NCBI GenBank assembly: GCA_029880425.1
Contig: JAOUOK010000107.1
Location: forward strand, 1-6,488
From: Gammaproteobacteria bacterium
Lineage (GTDB): Bacteria > Pseudomonadota > Gammaproteobacteria > UBA6429 > Thiohalophilaceae
Length of the DNA: 6,488 bases
Reading direction: 5' to 3'
The position numbers and the translations under genes are program-made. Below, piece after piece: positions 1 to 6,488 of the stretch. Every line of letters starts with the position of its first letter. The first letter of the stretch is position 1. The notes beneath the pieces were generated by a model. That model did not search any database. It saw only the letters and a list, made by a program, of their open reading frames with translations, and had not been told where the DNA came from.

Positions 1-1
1 C

Positions 2-1081
2 TTTATTTTTATTGAACGTATGGTTCAGGGTGAACGCAATGCGCGAATGAAACTGGCCCAGGCAGCATGGAATGGAAATAAAATTACTAAAGTGGGTTTA
101 ACCCACTTTCTCTGGGTCCTGGTTTCATTTTTTACCGGCTTATCCTTTACCCTTTACTGGGGGGATGCACCTGTCCTTGCATTACAAATGTTACAGGGCG
201 AGGCCCCTTTTGCAGCCTACGCTACCACTTTGTTCCTGACCTTAACGACCTACGTCATGGCGGGGCTGGCACGCGAACAGGTTTGTACTTACATGTGTCC
301 GTATGCGCGCTTCCAGGCGGTGATGTTTGATTCAGATACATTGATCGTTGCTTATGATGAAGATCGTGGTGAGAGAGAAAAAGGACGACTAAAACCGGCT
401 AAAGGTTTAATGACGTCTGCTGAACGTGACAATGCTTTGGTGGGTGATTGTATTGATTGTGGTTACTGTGTGCAGGTATGTCCGACCGGTATTGATATTC
501 GTAACGGGCTGCAATACCAGTGTACTTCATGTGCCTTATGTATTGATGCCTGTAATACCATAATGACATCAATCAAGTTCCCTACAGGATTAATTCGTTA
601 TTCATCAGAACACGCTTTAAGAGGTGAAAAGACCAGTCTTATAAAAGCGAAAAATATTGGTTATGCGTTAACAATGATCGTCACCATCGCCTTACTGGTT
701 TGGAGTATTGCAAATCAATCAGATGTTGAGATGCTTGTACAACAGGTGCGCCAGCCACTATCAGTTAACTTGTCAGATGGCCGTGTACAAAATCGATATA
801 ATATAAAAATTAATAATAAAACAACTAAAGCTGTTAAGTTTCGAATTTCTATCAACGGTATTGAAGGTGCTGAACTTGATGTTGGGAATTTTACTGAAGT
901 TGATGTGGCGGCAGAACATAGTATTAAATTAACGGCAAATGTCAGGGTATTACCTGCTAACGTTTCTCATAGCAGAACTAAATTTAATTTTGTTATAAAT
1001 TCAGTTAACAGAAAAGTAAATCAAAAAGTTATTCAGCAGAATGTTTTTTATGTGCCAGAAAAACAGTTGCTCAAAAGGTAA
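2..1081 (+). CDS. ccoG: CcoG/FixG/RdxA-family cbb3 oxidase accessory protein, 5' partial
   Basis: The frame is open from the left edge: six codons before the first visible ATG (position 20) read FIFIER, which continues the conserved CcoG segment, so that ATG is internal and the true start lies outside the window. In total 359 residues are present, against roughly 460-480 usual for the family; the N-terminal helices are missing. Counting from the ATG at 20, there are hydrophobic helices near residues 27-47 and 65-83, then CTYMCPYARFQ (Cys89, Cys93). Two 4Fe-4S clusters follow: Cys144/147/150/154 (CIDCGYCVQVCP) and Cys168/171/174/178 (CTSCALCIDAC). A helix at about 212-230 precedes a beta-rich C-terminal domain typical of FixG. 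The family is an inner-membrane polyferredoxin; in Rhodobacter it is reported to reduce Cu(II) to Cu(I) for cbb3 oxidase biogenesis. It is followed after 17 bases by the ccoH-like gene, consistent with a ccoGHIS operon. The C-terminal third is noticeably more AT-rich than the rest. Confidence 0.95.
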   Translation, partial: FIFIERMVQGERNARMKLAQAAWNGNKITKVGLTHFLWVLVSFFTGLSFTLYWGDAPVLALQMLQGEAPFAAYATTLFLTLTTYVMAGLAREQVCTYMCPYARFQAVMFDSDTLIVAYDEDRGEREKGRLKPAKGLMTSAERDNALVGDCIDCGYCVQVCPTGIDIRNGLQYQCTSCALCIDACNTIMTSIKFPTGLIRYSSEHALRGEKTSLIKAKNIGYALTMIVTIALLVWSIANQSDVEMLVQQVRQPLSVNLSDGRVQNRYNIKINNKTTKAVKFRISINGIEGAELDVGNFTEVDVAAEHSIKLTANVRVLPANVSHSRTKFNFVINSVNRKVNQKVIQQNVFYVPEKQLLKR

Positions 1082-1098
1082 AACAGGAAAATAAAGGT

Positions 1099-1908
1099 AT
1101 GTCGAATATATTATTTACTTTGCCAGGTGGTGTTATTGCTATTACAGCTGTTTTCATGTTGCTGTATCGCATCACCAGTATGTCAGGCAAGATGGTTGCA
1201 GTTGTAATGGCCTTTGGTGTGGTCGCAACTTATGTACCTATATCTATTTTTGTCTGGCCAGGTGCAGACGTTTTTGCCATTCATATCGCGTTATATTTAG
1301 TTAGTGTTTATATTCTTGGCATTATTAGTTCTAATCGTGATGTGCGGCGCAAGGCGGGGCAGGAAGGTTTTGGTTTTCACTGGGCACCGGCATCCATTGT
1401 GGCTTTCTTTGTTATCCTGATCATCATGGATTCATTTTTTATTATGTTTGCGACCAAGGGAATGGACTCACATATTGCTGATATCCTGTTACCAAAACCG
1501 CAATCGGGTGGCAAAGTAAGTTCACATTTCCCTGGTACTGTGAGTAAGAACTATCATCAAAAATATAGTGAATACAATGAATACCTGAAACGTTTTGAGG
1601 CGCAAAAATCACGTAACTGGTCTGTGCGTAAGGGATGGTTAGGACAGGCTGTTGCAAACAAGCCGGCTATTTTCAGGGTGGAGATTAAAACAAATAAACA
1701 GGAAGTTGTAACCGAAGCACAAGTGAGTGGAAAATTTTTACGCTCAGCGGACAGTAAGCTGGACACGAATTTTGTCATGCGAGAAGTTGAACCGGGTGTT
1801 TACCAACAAAGTATTACCTTAACTAAACTTGGAACATGGAACCTGGTGTTAAAAATTAGAAAAGGTGATGATGAGCATGAGATACATGCCACAACAACAA
1901 TAAAATAA
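1099..1908 (+). CDS. ccoH: CcoH/FixH-family cbb3 oxidase assembly protein with extended multi-helix N-terminus
   Basis: This is a 269-residue protein. The ATG at 1099 is preceded by an AGGAAA Shine-Dalgarno at 1085-1090. The C-terminal part fits the FixH family: a helix at about 98-117 ending in FIMFATKGMDS, a Tyr-rich stretch NYHQKYSEYNEYLK (about 151-164), a GW pair (179-180), then a beta-rich periplasmic domain (about 189-269). Typical FixH/CcoH proteins are about 150-170 residues with one helix. Here about 95 extra residues precede the FixH part and carry three further hydrophobic segments (about 5-24, 32-53 and 58-77), then a basic loop (RDVRRKAG). I see no frameshift or internal start with a convincing ribosome site, so it reads as one four-helix protein. 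CcoH is needed for assembly or stability of cbb3 oxidase and is membrane bound. The position between ccoG and ccoI is the canonical ccoH slot. The family call is firm; the role of the extension is unknown to me. Confidence 0.88.
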   Translation: MSNILFTLPGGVIAITAVFMLLYRITSMSGKMVAVVMAFGVVATYVPISIFVWPGADVFAIHIALYLVSVYILGIISSNRDVRRKAGQEGFGFHWAPASIVAFFVILIIMDSFFIMFATKGMDSHIADILLPKPQSGGKVSSHFPGTVSKNYHQKYSEYNEYLKRFEAQKSRNWSVRKGWLGQAVANKPAIFRVEIKTNKQEVVTEAQVSGKFLRSADSKLDTNFVMREVEPGVYQQSITLTKLGTWNLVLKIRKGDDEHEIHATTTIK

Positions 1909-1946
1909 TAAAAGTTTAGAACACAGCTTATTAAACGAGATGAATT

Positions 1947-4370
1947 ATGAATGGCGAAAATGAGGAAAACTGTTTCCACTGTAGTTTGCCTGTTCCTAAA
2001 AATACACACTACCACGTCGAGATTAATGGCGTTGAACATGCGATGTGTTGCCCCGGTTGTGAAGCAGTTGCTAAGGCGATTGTTGATGGTGGCCTGACCA
2101 GCTTTTATCAATACCGAACTGATACAGCAACAACTGCGCGTGCAGCCGTTCCGGAAGTATTACAGGAACTGACGCTTTACGATAAACCCGAATTGCAGCG
2201 TACCTTTGTCAGCATTGATGACAAAAATATAAAACAAGCTTCTCTTATTCTTGAGGGCATTGTCTGTGCGGCCTGTGTCTGGTTAAACGAGCAACATATT
2301 AGTGCTTTACCCGGTGTAATCGAATTTCGTGTTAATTATTCCAGCCATCGGGCACGTGTACGTTGGGATGATACGCAAATTCAGTTGAGTGATATCCTGA
2401 AAGCGATTACCTCCATTGGTTATCTTGCGCATCCGTTTGATGCCGGTCGCCAGGAAGAGGTATATAAAAAAGAACGCTCAAATGCATTGAAGCGGTTAGC
2501 TATCGCTGGCCTCGGTGCAATCCAGGTCATGATGCTGGCAGTTGCTTTATATGCCGGTGACTATTCCGGAATGGATGCTGGTCTTGAGCACTTTATGCGC
2601 TGGGTGAGCCTGTTAATTGCCACACCTGTTGTTTTTTATTCTGCCCGATCATTTTTCAGTTCCGCCTGGCGTGATCTTAAAGCCCGTCAACTGGGTATGG
2701 ATGTACCGGTATCAATTGCCATTGGTCTCGCTTACGCGGCAAGTTGCTGGGCAACTGTTAGCCGAAGTGGTGAGGTGTATTTTGATTCGGTTACTATGTT
2801 TACATTCTTCCTGCTTGCAGGTCGTTTCCTCGAGATGGGGGCACGGCAAAAAGCGGGGCAGGCTGCCGAAGAGCTGGTTAAGTTATTACCCGCCATGGCC
2901 ACTCGCATAACGGATGATGGTGATGAAACGATTGTTGTTTCTGAATTACTCCGTGGTGACAAGGTGCGTATTAAACCTGGTGATTCCATACCTGCTGATG
3001 GCATTATTCTTGAGGGGCGAAGTAGTATTGATGAGTCCCTGTTAACCGGTGAAAGTCACCCACTGGCTAAGACTGTTGATGAAAAGGTTATCGGTGGCAC
3101 GGTTAATATTGAAAGCCCATTAGTGGTAGAAGTTCAGCAAGTGGGTGAAGATACCGTGCTGGCTTCTATTCAACGATTACTTGATCGTGCCCAGGTCGAA
3201 AAACCCAGTATCGCAAAAACAGCGGATAAAGTGGCGGCTGTATTTGTTGGTTTTTTATTGTTGCTTGTTTCATTGGTGTCATTATGGTGGTGGCAACACG
3301 ATCCAGACCAGGCTTTCTGGATTGCTCTTTCGTTATTAGTCGTGACCTGTCCATGTGCTCTCTCATTAGCTACGCCAGCGGCAATGACAGCTGCGACGGG
3401 GTCTTTAACACGTTTAGGCGTGCTCACTACCCGCGGCCATGCCCTGGAAACCTTGGCAAAAGTCACACACGTGGTACTCGATAAAACCGGGACTCTGACA
3501 AAGGGACAGCTCGCTCTTGAGTCGATGCAGGTTTTTGCAGAACTGGATGAGCAGCAGAGCCTGGATATTGCCGCTGCGCTTGAGCTGGGATCAGAACACC
3601 CGGTGGCAAAAGTGTTTTTACAAAATGCATCACAGCCTAATAGATTGGTGGCATCAAAAATTGAGGCTATCTCGGGGCAGGGCGTGACCGCACAGGTTGA
3701 TGGCGTGCAGTATCGCCTCGGTTGTGCGACATATGTGGCTGATGTGGATCTTTCACTGCACGAGCAATCACGTCATTCAAGTGAAATATTCCTTGCTGAT
3801 GACAAAAGGCTGCTAGCGGCCTTTTCCCTGAGTGATGTTTTACGTGAGCAGGCAGCGGAATCTGTACAGGCATTAAAGGCCATGGGTAAGCAGGTTTGGT
3901 TGGTTAGTGGTGATAACGAAGCAGCTGTTTCGCACATTGCTAAACAAGTGGGGATTGATCATGTTCACCATAGTATGAAACCCGATGGTAAGCTGGCTGT
4001 TATCCATGAACTGCAGGCAAAGGGTGAGATAGTGGCGATGGTCGGTGATGGCGTGAATGATGCCCCTGTACTGGCGGCAGCCCAGGTATCGATTGCGATG
4101 GGTGGGGGCACGCAATTGGCACAAGCCAGTGCTGACATGGTGTTGTTATCCGAACACCTGCCTCACCTGGTGGATGGTATTAAAATGGCTCAGCGTAGCG
4201 TCAAGATAGTAAAACAGAATTTAAGCTGGGCATTGGGATATAACCTGTTAGCGCTACCCCTGGCTTCAATGGGCTACGTGGCGCCCTGGATGGCGGCGAT
4301 TGGGATGTCTGCCAGCTCCTTGGTTGTGGTAGTAAACGCCTTGCGGCTGAATAAACCGCTTGATGTTTAA
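1947..4370 (+). CDS. ccoI: CcoI/FixI copper-translocating P1B-type ATPase
   Basis: This is a complete 807-residue heavy-metal P-type ATPase. In order: a Cys-rich N-terminal metal-binding segment (CFHC at 9-12; CCPGC at 34-38), a heavy-metal-associated domain with CAAC (107-110), membrane helices from about 184, an actuator domain with TGES (367-370), the ion-pathway motif CPC (468-470), the phosphorylation motif DKTGTLT with Asp512, the nucleotide-domain His-Pro (551-552), the hinge GDGVNDAP (700-707), and last helices with Asn758, Tyr765-Asn766 and Met787/Ser790-Ser791. The CPC, YN and MxxSS set is the P1B-1 signature for Cu(I). The Cys-rich region before the metal-binding domain is typical of CcoI rather than of CopA. 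CcoI is an inner-membrane pump that provides copper for the CuB centre of cbb3 oxidase. The ATG at 1947 has a weak GAGA (1937-1940) as ribosome site; other nearby ATGs at 1940 and 1951 are out of frame. All catalytic residues are present, so it should be functional. Confidence 0.97.
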   Translation: MNGENEENCFHCSLPVPKNTHYHVEINGVEHAMCCPGCEAVAKAIVDGGLTSFYQYRTDTATTARAAVPEVLQELTLYDKPELQRTFVSIDDKNIKQASLILEGIVCAACVWLNEQHISALPGVIEFRVNYSSHRARVRWDDTQIQLSDILKAITSIGYLAHPFDAGRQEEVYKKERSNALKRLAIAGLGAIQVMMLAVALYAGDYSGMDAGLEHFMRWVSLLIATPVVFYSARSFFSSAWRDLKARQLGMDVPVSIAIGLAYAASCWATVSRSGEVYFDSVTMFTFFLLAGRFLEMGARQKAGQAAEELVKLLPAMATRITDDGDETIVVSELLRGDKVRIKPGDSIPADGIILEGRSSIDESLLTGESHPLAKTVDEKVIGGTVNIESPLVVEVQQVGEDTVLASIQRLLDRAQVEKPSIAKTADKVAAVFVGFLLLLVSLVSLWWWQHDPDQAFWIALSLLVVTCPCALSLATPAAMTAATGSLTRLGVLTTRGHALETLAKVTHVVLDKTGTLTKGQLALESMQVFAELDEQQSLDIAAALELGSEHPVAKVFLQNASQPNRLVASKIEAISGQGVTAQVDGVQYRLGCATYVADVDLSLHEQSRHSSEIFLADDKRLLAAFSLSDVLREQAAESVQALKAMGKQVWLVSGDNEAAVSHIAKQVGIDHVHHSMKPDGKLAVIHELQAKGEIVAMVGDGVNDAPVLAAAQVSIAMGGGTQLAQASADMVLLSEHLPHLVDGIKMAQRSVKIVKQNLSWALGYNLLALPLASMGYVAPWMAAIGMSASSLVVVVNALRLNKPLDV

Positions 4371-4395
4371 ATTAGGCGCGTCTTGTTAGACCGAG

Positions 4396-4401
4396 TATAA
4401 T
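4396..4401 (+). promoter_or_regulatory. possible -10 element (TATAAT) directly before ccoS
   Basis: A perfect TATAAT ends six bases before the ccoS ATG. If used, transcription would begin at about the A of the start codon and give a leaderless ccoS message. There is no good -35: the best fit is TTAGGC at 4372-4377. The element could be chance in AT-rich spacer DNA. The default reading is that ccoS is co-transcribed with ccoI. Confidence 0.2.
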
Positions 4402-4407
4402 TAGCTT

Positions 4408-4605
4408 ATGGAGATTCTTTATATACTTATCCCGTTAGGCTTACTGGTCTTTGCTGTCGCCATATGGGGCTTTATCTGGGCTGTGAAAACAGGACAGTTT
4501 GATGATATGGAGGGGCCTGCTCACCGTATTTTGATGGATGATGACGATATTCGGATTCCCACTCAGCGTAAAGAAAATTCAGAAAAACAGGCAGTAGAAA
4601 AATGA
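4408..4605 (+). CDS. ccoS: CcoS-type cbb3 oxidase maturation protein
   Basis: This is a complete 65-residue protein with one N-terminal transmembrane helix (about residues 4-26). It then has the CcoS signature WAVKTGQFDDMEGPAHRIL (about 25-43), an acidic run DDDD (44-47) and a short Lys/Glu-rich tail. Family length and layout match well. CcoS is an inner-membrane factor required for cofactor (heme and copper) insertion into the catalytic subunit of cbb3 oxidase in Rhodobacter. The start is well fixed: an in-frame TAG stop lies at 4402-4404, and ATG 4408 is the first start codon after it. The ribosome site is poor (only GAG at 4393-4395, about 12 bases away), although a TATAAT sits just upstream. 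It is 37 bases downstream of ccoI and is probably the last gene of the operon, since a hairpin with a T-run follows. Confidence 0.95.
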   Translation: MEILYILIPLGLLVFAVAIWGFIWAVKTGQFDDMEGPAHRILMDDDDIRIPTQRKENSEKQAVEK

Positions 4606-4637
4606 ATTTTAGATTTCGCTGAAGCTCAGTATGAATC

Positions 4638-4668
4638 AACCGCAGAGGGATTGTCGGCTGTGGTTTTT
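4638..4668 (+). terminator. probable weak intrinsic terminator after ccoS
   Basis: The arms AACCGCAG (4638-4645) and CTGTGGTT (4658-4665) pair over 8 bp with one G-U wobble around a 12-base loop. A T-run at 4664-4668 partly overlaps the 3' arm. It lies 32 bases after the ccoS stop, a suitable place for the end of the cco operon. The short T-run and large loop make it moderate at best. Confidence 0.5.
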
Positions 4669-4681
4669 AAGGGAATTCAGC

Positions 4682-4710
4682 TTGATGTTGTATAGCCAGT
4701 CTATTAGAAT
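4682..4710 (+). promoter_or_regulatory. sigma70-like promoter for the small membrane-protein ORF
   Basis: TTGATG (4682-4687) and TAGAAT (4705-4710) are separated by exactly 17 bases. They match the -35 and -10 consensus at 4/6 and 5/6 positions. The predicted start is near 4717, leaving a leader of about 38 bases before the ATG at 4755. Its place between a terminator-like hairpin and a well-formed small ORF supports it. No FNR/Anr-type palindrome (TTGAT-N4-ATCAA) is visible here. Confidence 0.55.
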
Positions 4711-4742
4711 TCGCTTAATTAGCAGCACGGCTAAAAAGATTT

Positions 4743-4746
4743 GAGG
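4743..4746 (+). promoter_or_regulatory. ribosome binding site of the 33-codon ORF
   Basis: GAGG lies 8 bases before the ATG at 4755, a better match than those of ccoI or ccoS. It is the main reason to treat this very short ORF as translated. Confidence 0.55.
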
Positions 4747-4754
4747 ATATTTAA

Positions 4755-4856
4755 ATGAAAGACATGTTTACGTTTCAGAATTTACCAATGGCGATCATTA
4801 TCGTAATGGTTGCTATTTCCTGGTTAAGCTTTTTATCAGTTATTTTCTTTGCATAA
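4755..4856 (+). CDS. putative 33-residue single-helix membrane peptide, unrecognised
   Basis: The ORF starts ATG AAA GAC ATG and ends TAA at 4854-4856. The first ten residues (MKDMFTFQNL) are the only polar part and hold the only charges, Lys2 and Asp3. From Pro11 to Ala33 it is one continuous hydrophobic stretch with Trp23 and several Ser, long enough for a single transmembrane helix, ending almost directly at the stop. It has a GAGG ribosome site, a plausible promoter of its own and a strong terminator 25 bases after the stop, so it looks like a separate transcript of about 200 bases. I do not recognise the family. Lying next to cbb3 assembly genes, a small oxidase subunit or accessory peptide is conceivable (such peptides are known for cbb3 and bd oxidases), but this is inference from position only. 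Other options are an unrelated stress or toxin-like peptide, or a small RNA in which the ORF is incidental. Confidence 0.5.
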   Translation: MKDMFTFQNLPMAIIIVMVAISWLSFLSVIFFA

Positions 4857-4881
4857 ATAACCGCGATTTAACCAGGTACTC

Positions 4882-4917
4882 AAAAAGGGGCATATCGAAA
4901 GGTATGCCCCTTTTTTT
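4882..4917 (+). terminator. strong intrinsic terminator
   Basis: A perfect 13-bp stem is formed by AAAAAGGGGCATA (4882-4894) and TATGCCCCTTTTT (4903-4915) around an 8-base loop, and the T-run continues to 4917. The G4C core and A-run/T-run arms are classic for Rho-independent termination. It closes the small-ORF unit. The A5 on the 5' side gives a short T-run on the other strand too, but no minus-strand gene is seen that would need it. Confidence 0.9.
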
Positions 4918-5024
4918 ATTTAAGCTTTTCTTTTTAGATAGTTTAATACTCTTTATTTTTTAGTGGGTTAGAGTGAATATCTTTAGTGTTTATATAGCAA
5001 AATGAGTTAAGTATTTGCTTTTTA

Positions 5025-5030
5025 TATAAT
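5025..5030 (+). promoter_or_regulatory. possible -10 element upstream of the VWA-protein gene
   Basis: TATAAT lies 46 bases before the GTG start, in an AT-rich spacer after the terminator. No clear -35 is found at 16-18 bases. An alternative is the extended -10-like TGCTATTCT (5033-5041) with TTGCTT at 5015-5020, but that spacing is only 15. A promoter is expected here because a strong terminator lies upstream; which element is used cannot be settled by eye. Confidence 0.3.
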
Positions 5031-5061
5031 TATGCTATTCTTAAACGAGGTTACCTTGCTT

Positions 5062-5066
5062 GGGAG
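5062..5066 (+). promoter_or_regulatory. ribosome binding site that supports the GTG start of the VWA protein
   Basis: GGGAG ends 10 bases before GTG 5077. An in-frame TAG at 5068-5070 rules out any earlier start. GTG is the first available start codon and is the one that gives a normal signal peptide. Confidence 0.6.
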
Positions 5067-5076
5067 ATAGACTGCT

Positions 5077-6488
5077 GTGCTAAAAAAAGTAGCAATTACT
5101 ACTTATATTAATAAAGGAATTGTTTCCATATTATTAATAAGTATAAGCCAGCTCTGGTTAATTCCAGCCCATTCCAGCAATGTTACTTCCCAGGCACCAC
5201 TCACTAAGAAAAATCCACAAAGAATAGTTACAGATTTACGAGTGCTGGTGGATATTTCCGGCAGTATGAAAAAAACCGATCCTAAGAACTTACGTCGCCC
5301 CGCACTACGATTATTGGCGGGGCTGGTACCGGAAGGATCCCGTTCAGGTATCTGGAATTTTGCCAGGCAAGTCAATATGACGGTTAAGATTGGCACCGTG
5401 GATGATGGCTGGCGAGAAGCGGCACGCGCGCAATCAATGGAAATCAGCTCCGTTGGACTTTTTACTAATATTGAAAGTGCTTTACGCAAGGTAAGTTTTG
5501 ACTGGAAAGAGCCTGATCCACGTTACAAGCGTAACCTGATTCTGTTAACCGATGGCCATGTTGATGTCAGCCAAAATGAAAAGGCTGATAAAGATTCGAG
5601 GAAAAGAATTTTAAATGAACTTCTGCCAGCCTTTGAGAAAGCAAAGGTTCGAATTCATACTATTGCCTTGTCCGATGATGTTGATGAACAACTTTTAAGT
5701 ACTTTATCTTCATACACAGATGGTTTACATCGTAAGGTTTCAAGCGCAGATGATTTACAAAAACTGTTTCTACAAATGCTTGAGCAATCAACCGAGCTGG
5801 ATAACTTACCAATAAAAGACAACCGTTTTAATGTTGATGCAAGCATTAATGATATGACCTTACTGGTGTTTAACAAAGATAAAACAAAGCCAACCACAAT
5901 CGTCACGCCAGGTAAAAGAACATGGAGTCACAAAAAACATCCACAACAGGTGAAATGGTTTAGTGATGATGGTTATGACCTAATCACAGTTAAAAAACCT
6001 CAACGTGGCCAATGGAAAATTATGGCACCACTGGATGAAAGTAATCGTGTGGTTGTCGCAACAAACCTTAAATTGAAAATTAACGAGTTACCTGCTTTTG
6101 CTATGCTGGGTGATGTGATTAATGTCAATGCGCAACTCATAGAAGATGAAAAACCATTAGCAGATAAGCGCTTACTTTCAAAATTCAACTTTTCCTTAAA
6201 AAGAAAAAAATCAGGTACAGATGAACAGCTCTACCCGATGTCAAAATTAGCCGGGAACGAAAGTGTTTACAGTATCCAGTTACCGCCGATGTTCAAGCCA
6301 GGTGAAAGTACCTTTATTATCCAGGCAAAAAGTCCAACCGCAGAACGGGAAATTCAGCATCGATTAACGGTTTATAACGTACCGGCAAATGTGACGATAG
6401 CAGAAGATAAAGACAGCTATAAAGTGACTGTAACGCCGCATGCTAATTTATTAAGACCTGGGTCAGTTAAAATAACATCAGAAACTGA
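5077..6488 (+). CDS. secreted or periplasmic VWA-domain protein, 3' partial
   Basis: The frame is open from GTG 5077 to the right edge (470 codons and two bases) without a stop. Residues 1-33 form a signal peptide: Lys3-Lys4, a hydrophobic core at about 14-29, and a likely cleavage after PAHS (30-33). A VWA domain follows at about 54-235 with a complete MIDAS metal site: Asp59-x-Ser61-x-Ser63 (DISGSM), Thr130 (GLFTN) and Asp159 (LTDGH). The rest (about 245-470) is predicted beta-rich and contains segments such as SINDMTLLVF, consistent with one or more Ig-like modules, and continues outside the window. The VWA plus tail layout resembles a gammaproteobacterial family of uncharacterised VWA proteins (I believe the one catalogued as TIGR03503), recalled from memory and not checked. 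The MIDAS suggests metal-dependent protein binding outside the cytoplasm. The partner is unknown. A C-terminal membrane anchor may lie beyond the edge. Confidence 0.85.
   Translation, partial: MLKKVAITTYINKGIVSILLISISQLWLIPAHSSNVTSQAPLTKKNPQRIVTDLRVLVDISGSMKKTDPKNLRRPALRLLAGLVPEGSRSGIWNFARQVNMTVKIGTVDDGWREAARAQSMEISSVGLFTNIESALRKVSFDWKEPDPRYKRNLILLTDGHVDVSQNEKADKDSRKRILNELLPAFEKAKVRIHTIALSDDVDEQLLSTLSSYTDGLHRKVSSADDLQKLFLQMLEQSTELDNLPIKDNRFNVDASINDMTLLVFNKDKTKPTTIVTPGKRTWSHKKHPQQVKWFSDDGYDLITVKKPQRGQWKIMAPLDESNRVVVATNLKLKINELPAFAMLGDVINVNAQLIEDEKPLADKRLLSKFNFSLKRKKSGTDEQLYPMSKLAGNESVYSIQLPPMFKPGESTFIIQAKSPTAEREIQHRLTVYNVPANVTIAEDKDSYKVTVTPHANLLRPGSVKITSET

Noticed and set aside
2617..2910. 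A 97-codon + strand ORF in another frame inside ccoI, and several other short ORFs on both strands within ccoI and the ccoH-like gene.
   Set aside because: They overlap strongly conserved P-type ATPase or FixH coding sequence and their products show no recognisable features, so they are frame shadows.
4380..4391. A small inverted repeat GTCT-TGTT-AGAC in the ccoI-ccoS gap.
   Set aside because: The stem is only 4 bp with no T-run, so it is not a terminator and there is no sign of a regulatory role.
4673..4725. Two GAATTC copies and an imperfect palindrome (CTATTA ... TAATTAG) around the small-ORF promoter, considered as an operator.
   Set aside because: The symmetry is imperfect, AT-rich and resembles no regulator site I know. 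Chance is a sufficient explanation.
4631..4744. A 37-codon + strand ORF (ATG 4631 to TGA 4742-4744) between ccoS and the small membrane ORF, with GAAG at 4621-4624 as a possible ribosome site and its stop overlapping the next GAGG.
   Set aside because: It runs across the terminator-like hairpin and the promoter elements, has no recognisable domain, signal or helix, and its ribosome site is weak. Its overlap with the next ribosome site hints at translational coupling, but that alone is not enough. Conservation analysis could revive it.
4918..5076. The AT-rich spacer, searched for FNR/Anr palindromes, repeats, tRNA-like folds or a transposon end.
   Set aside because: Apart from possible -10 elements and the GGGAG ribosome site, nothing with clear structure was found.
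5103..5489. A 128-codon minus-strand ORF opposite the start of the VWA gene.
   Set aside because: The + strand frame encodes a coherent signal peptide and a complete VWA MIDAS over the same bases. The minus-strand product shows no domain or convincing ribosome site.

Overview
The window looks like chromosomal DNA of a gammaproteobacterium with moderate to low GC. All genes lie on the + strand. The window cuts a gene at each end. The organism call is an inference from the cco gene order and the style of the von Willebrand factor A (VWA) protein; no marker gene is present to test it.

Positions 1-4605 hold the assembly and maturation half of a cbb3-type cytochrome c oxidase locus: ccoG (5' end missing), a ccoH/fixH-family gene with an extended N-terminus, ccoI and ccoS. 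Intergenic gaps are 17, 38 and 37 bases, with no convincing terminator inside, so this is most simply one operon. The structural genes ccoNOQP would be expected to the left, outside the window. From family knowledge, CcoG is a polyferredoxin-like membrane protein (a Cu(II) reductase in Rhodobacter), CcoI is a P1B-type copper ATPase that supplies copper for the CuB site, and CcoH and CcoS are small membrane factors for assembly and cofactor insertion. Together they supply copper for building a high-affinity terminal oxidase.

Positions 4606-4917 are more unusual. A modest hairpin with a T-run follows ccoS. Then comes a compact, self-contained transcription unit: a good sigma70-like promoter (4682-4710), a Shine-Dalgarno sequence, a 33-codon ORF for a single-helix hydrophobic peptide, and a strong intrinsic terminator (4882-4917). 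I do not recognise the peptide. It is the best candidate here for something undescribed.

Positions 4918-5076 are an AT-rich spacer with a possible promoter. From 5077, a gene with a GTG start encodes a predicted secreted or periplasmic VWA-domain protein with a complete MIDAS motif and a beta-rich tail. It stays open to the right edge. Its neighbourhood to the oxidase genes does not by itself imply a shared function.

I saw no tRNA, rRNA, CRISPR array, insertion sequence or prophage signature. Apart from the small-ORF unit and some domain-architecture oddities, the region reads as ordinary housekeeping DNA.
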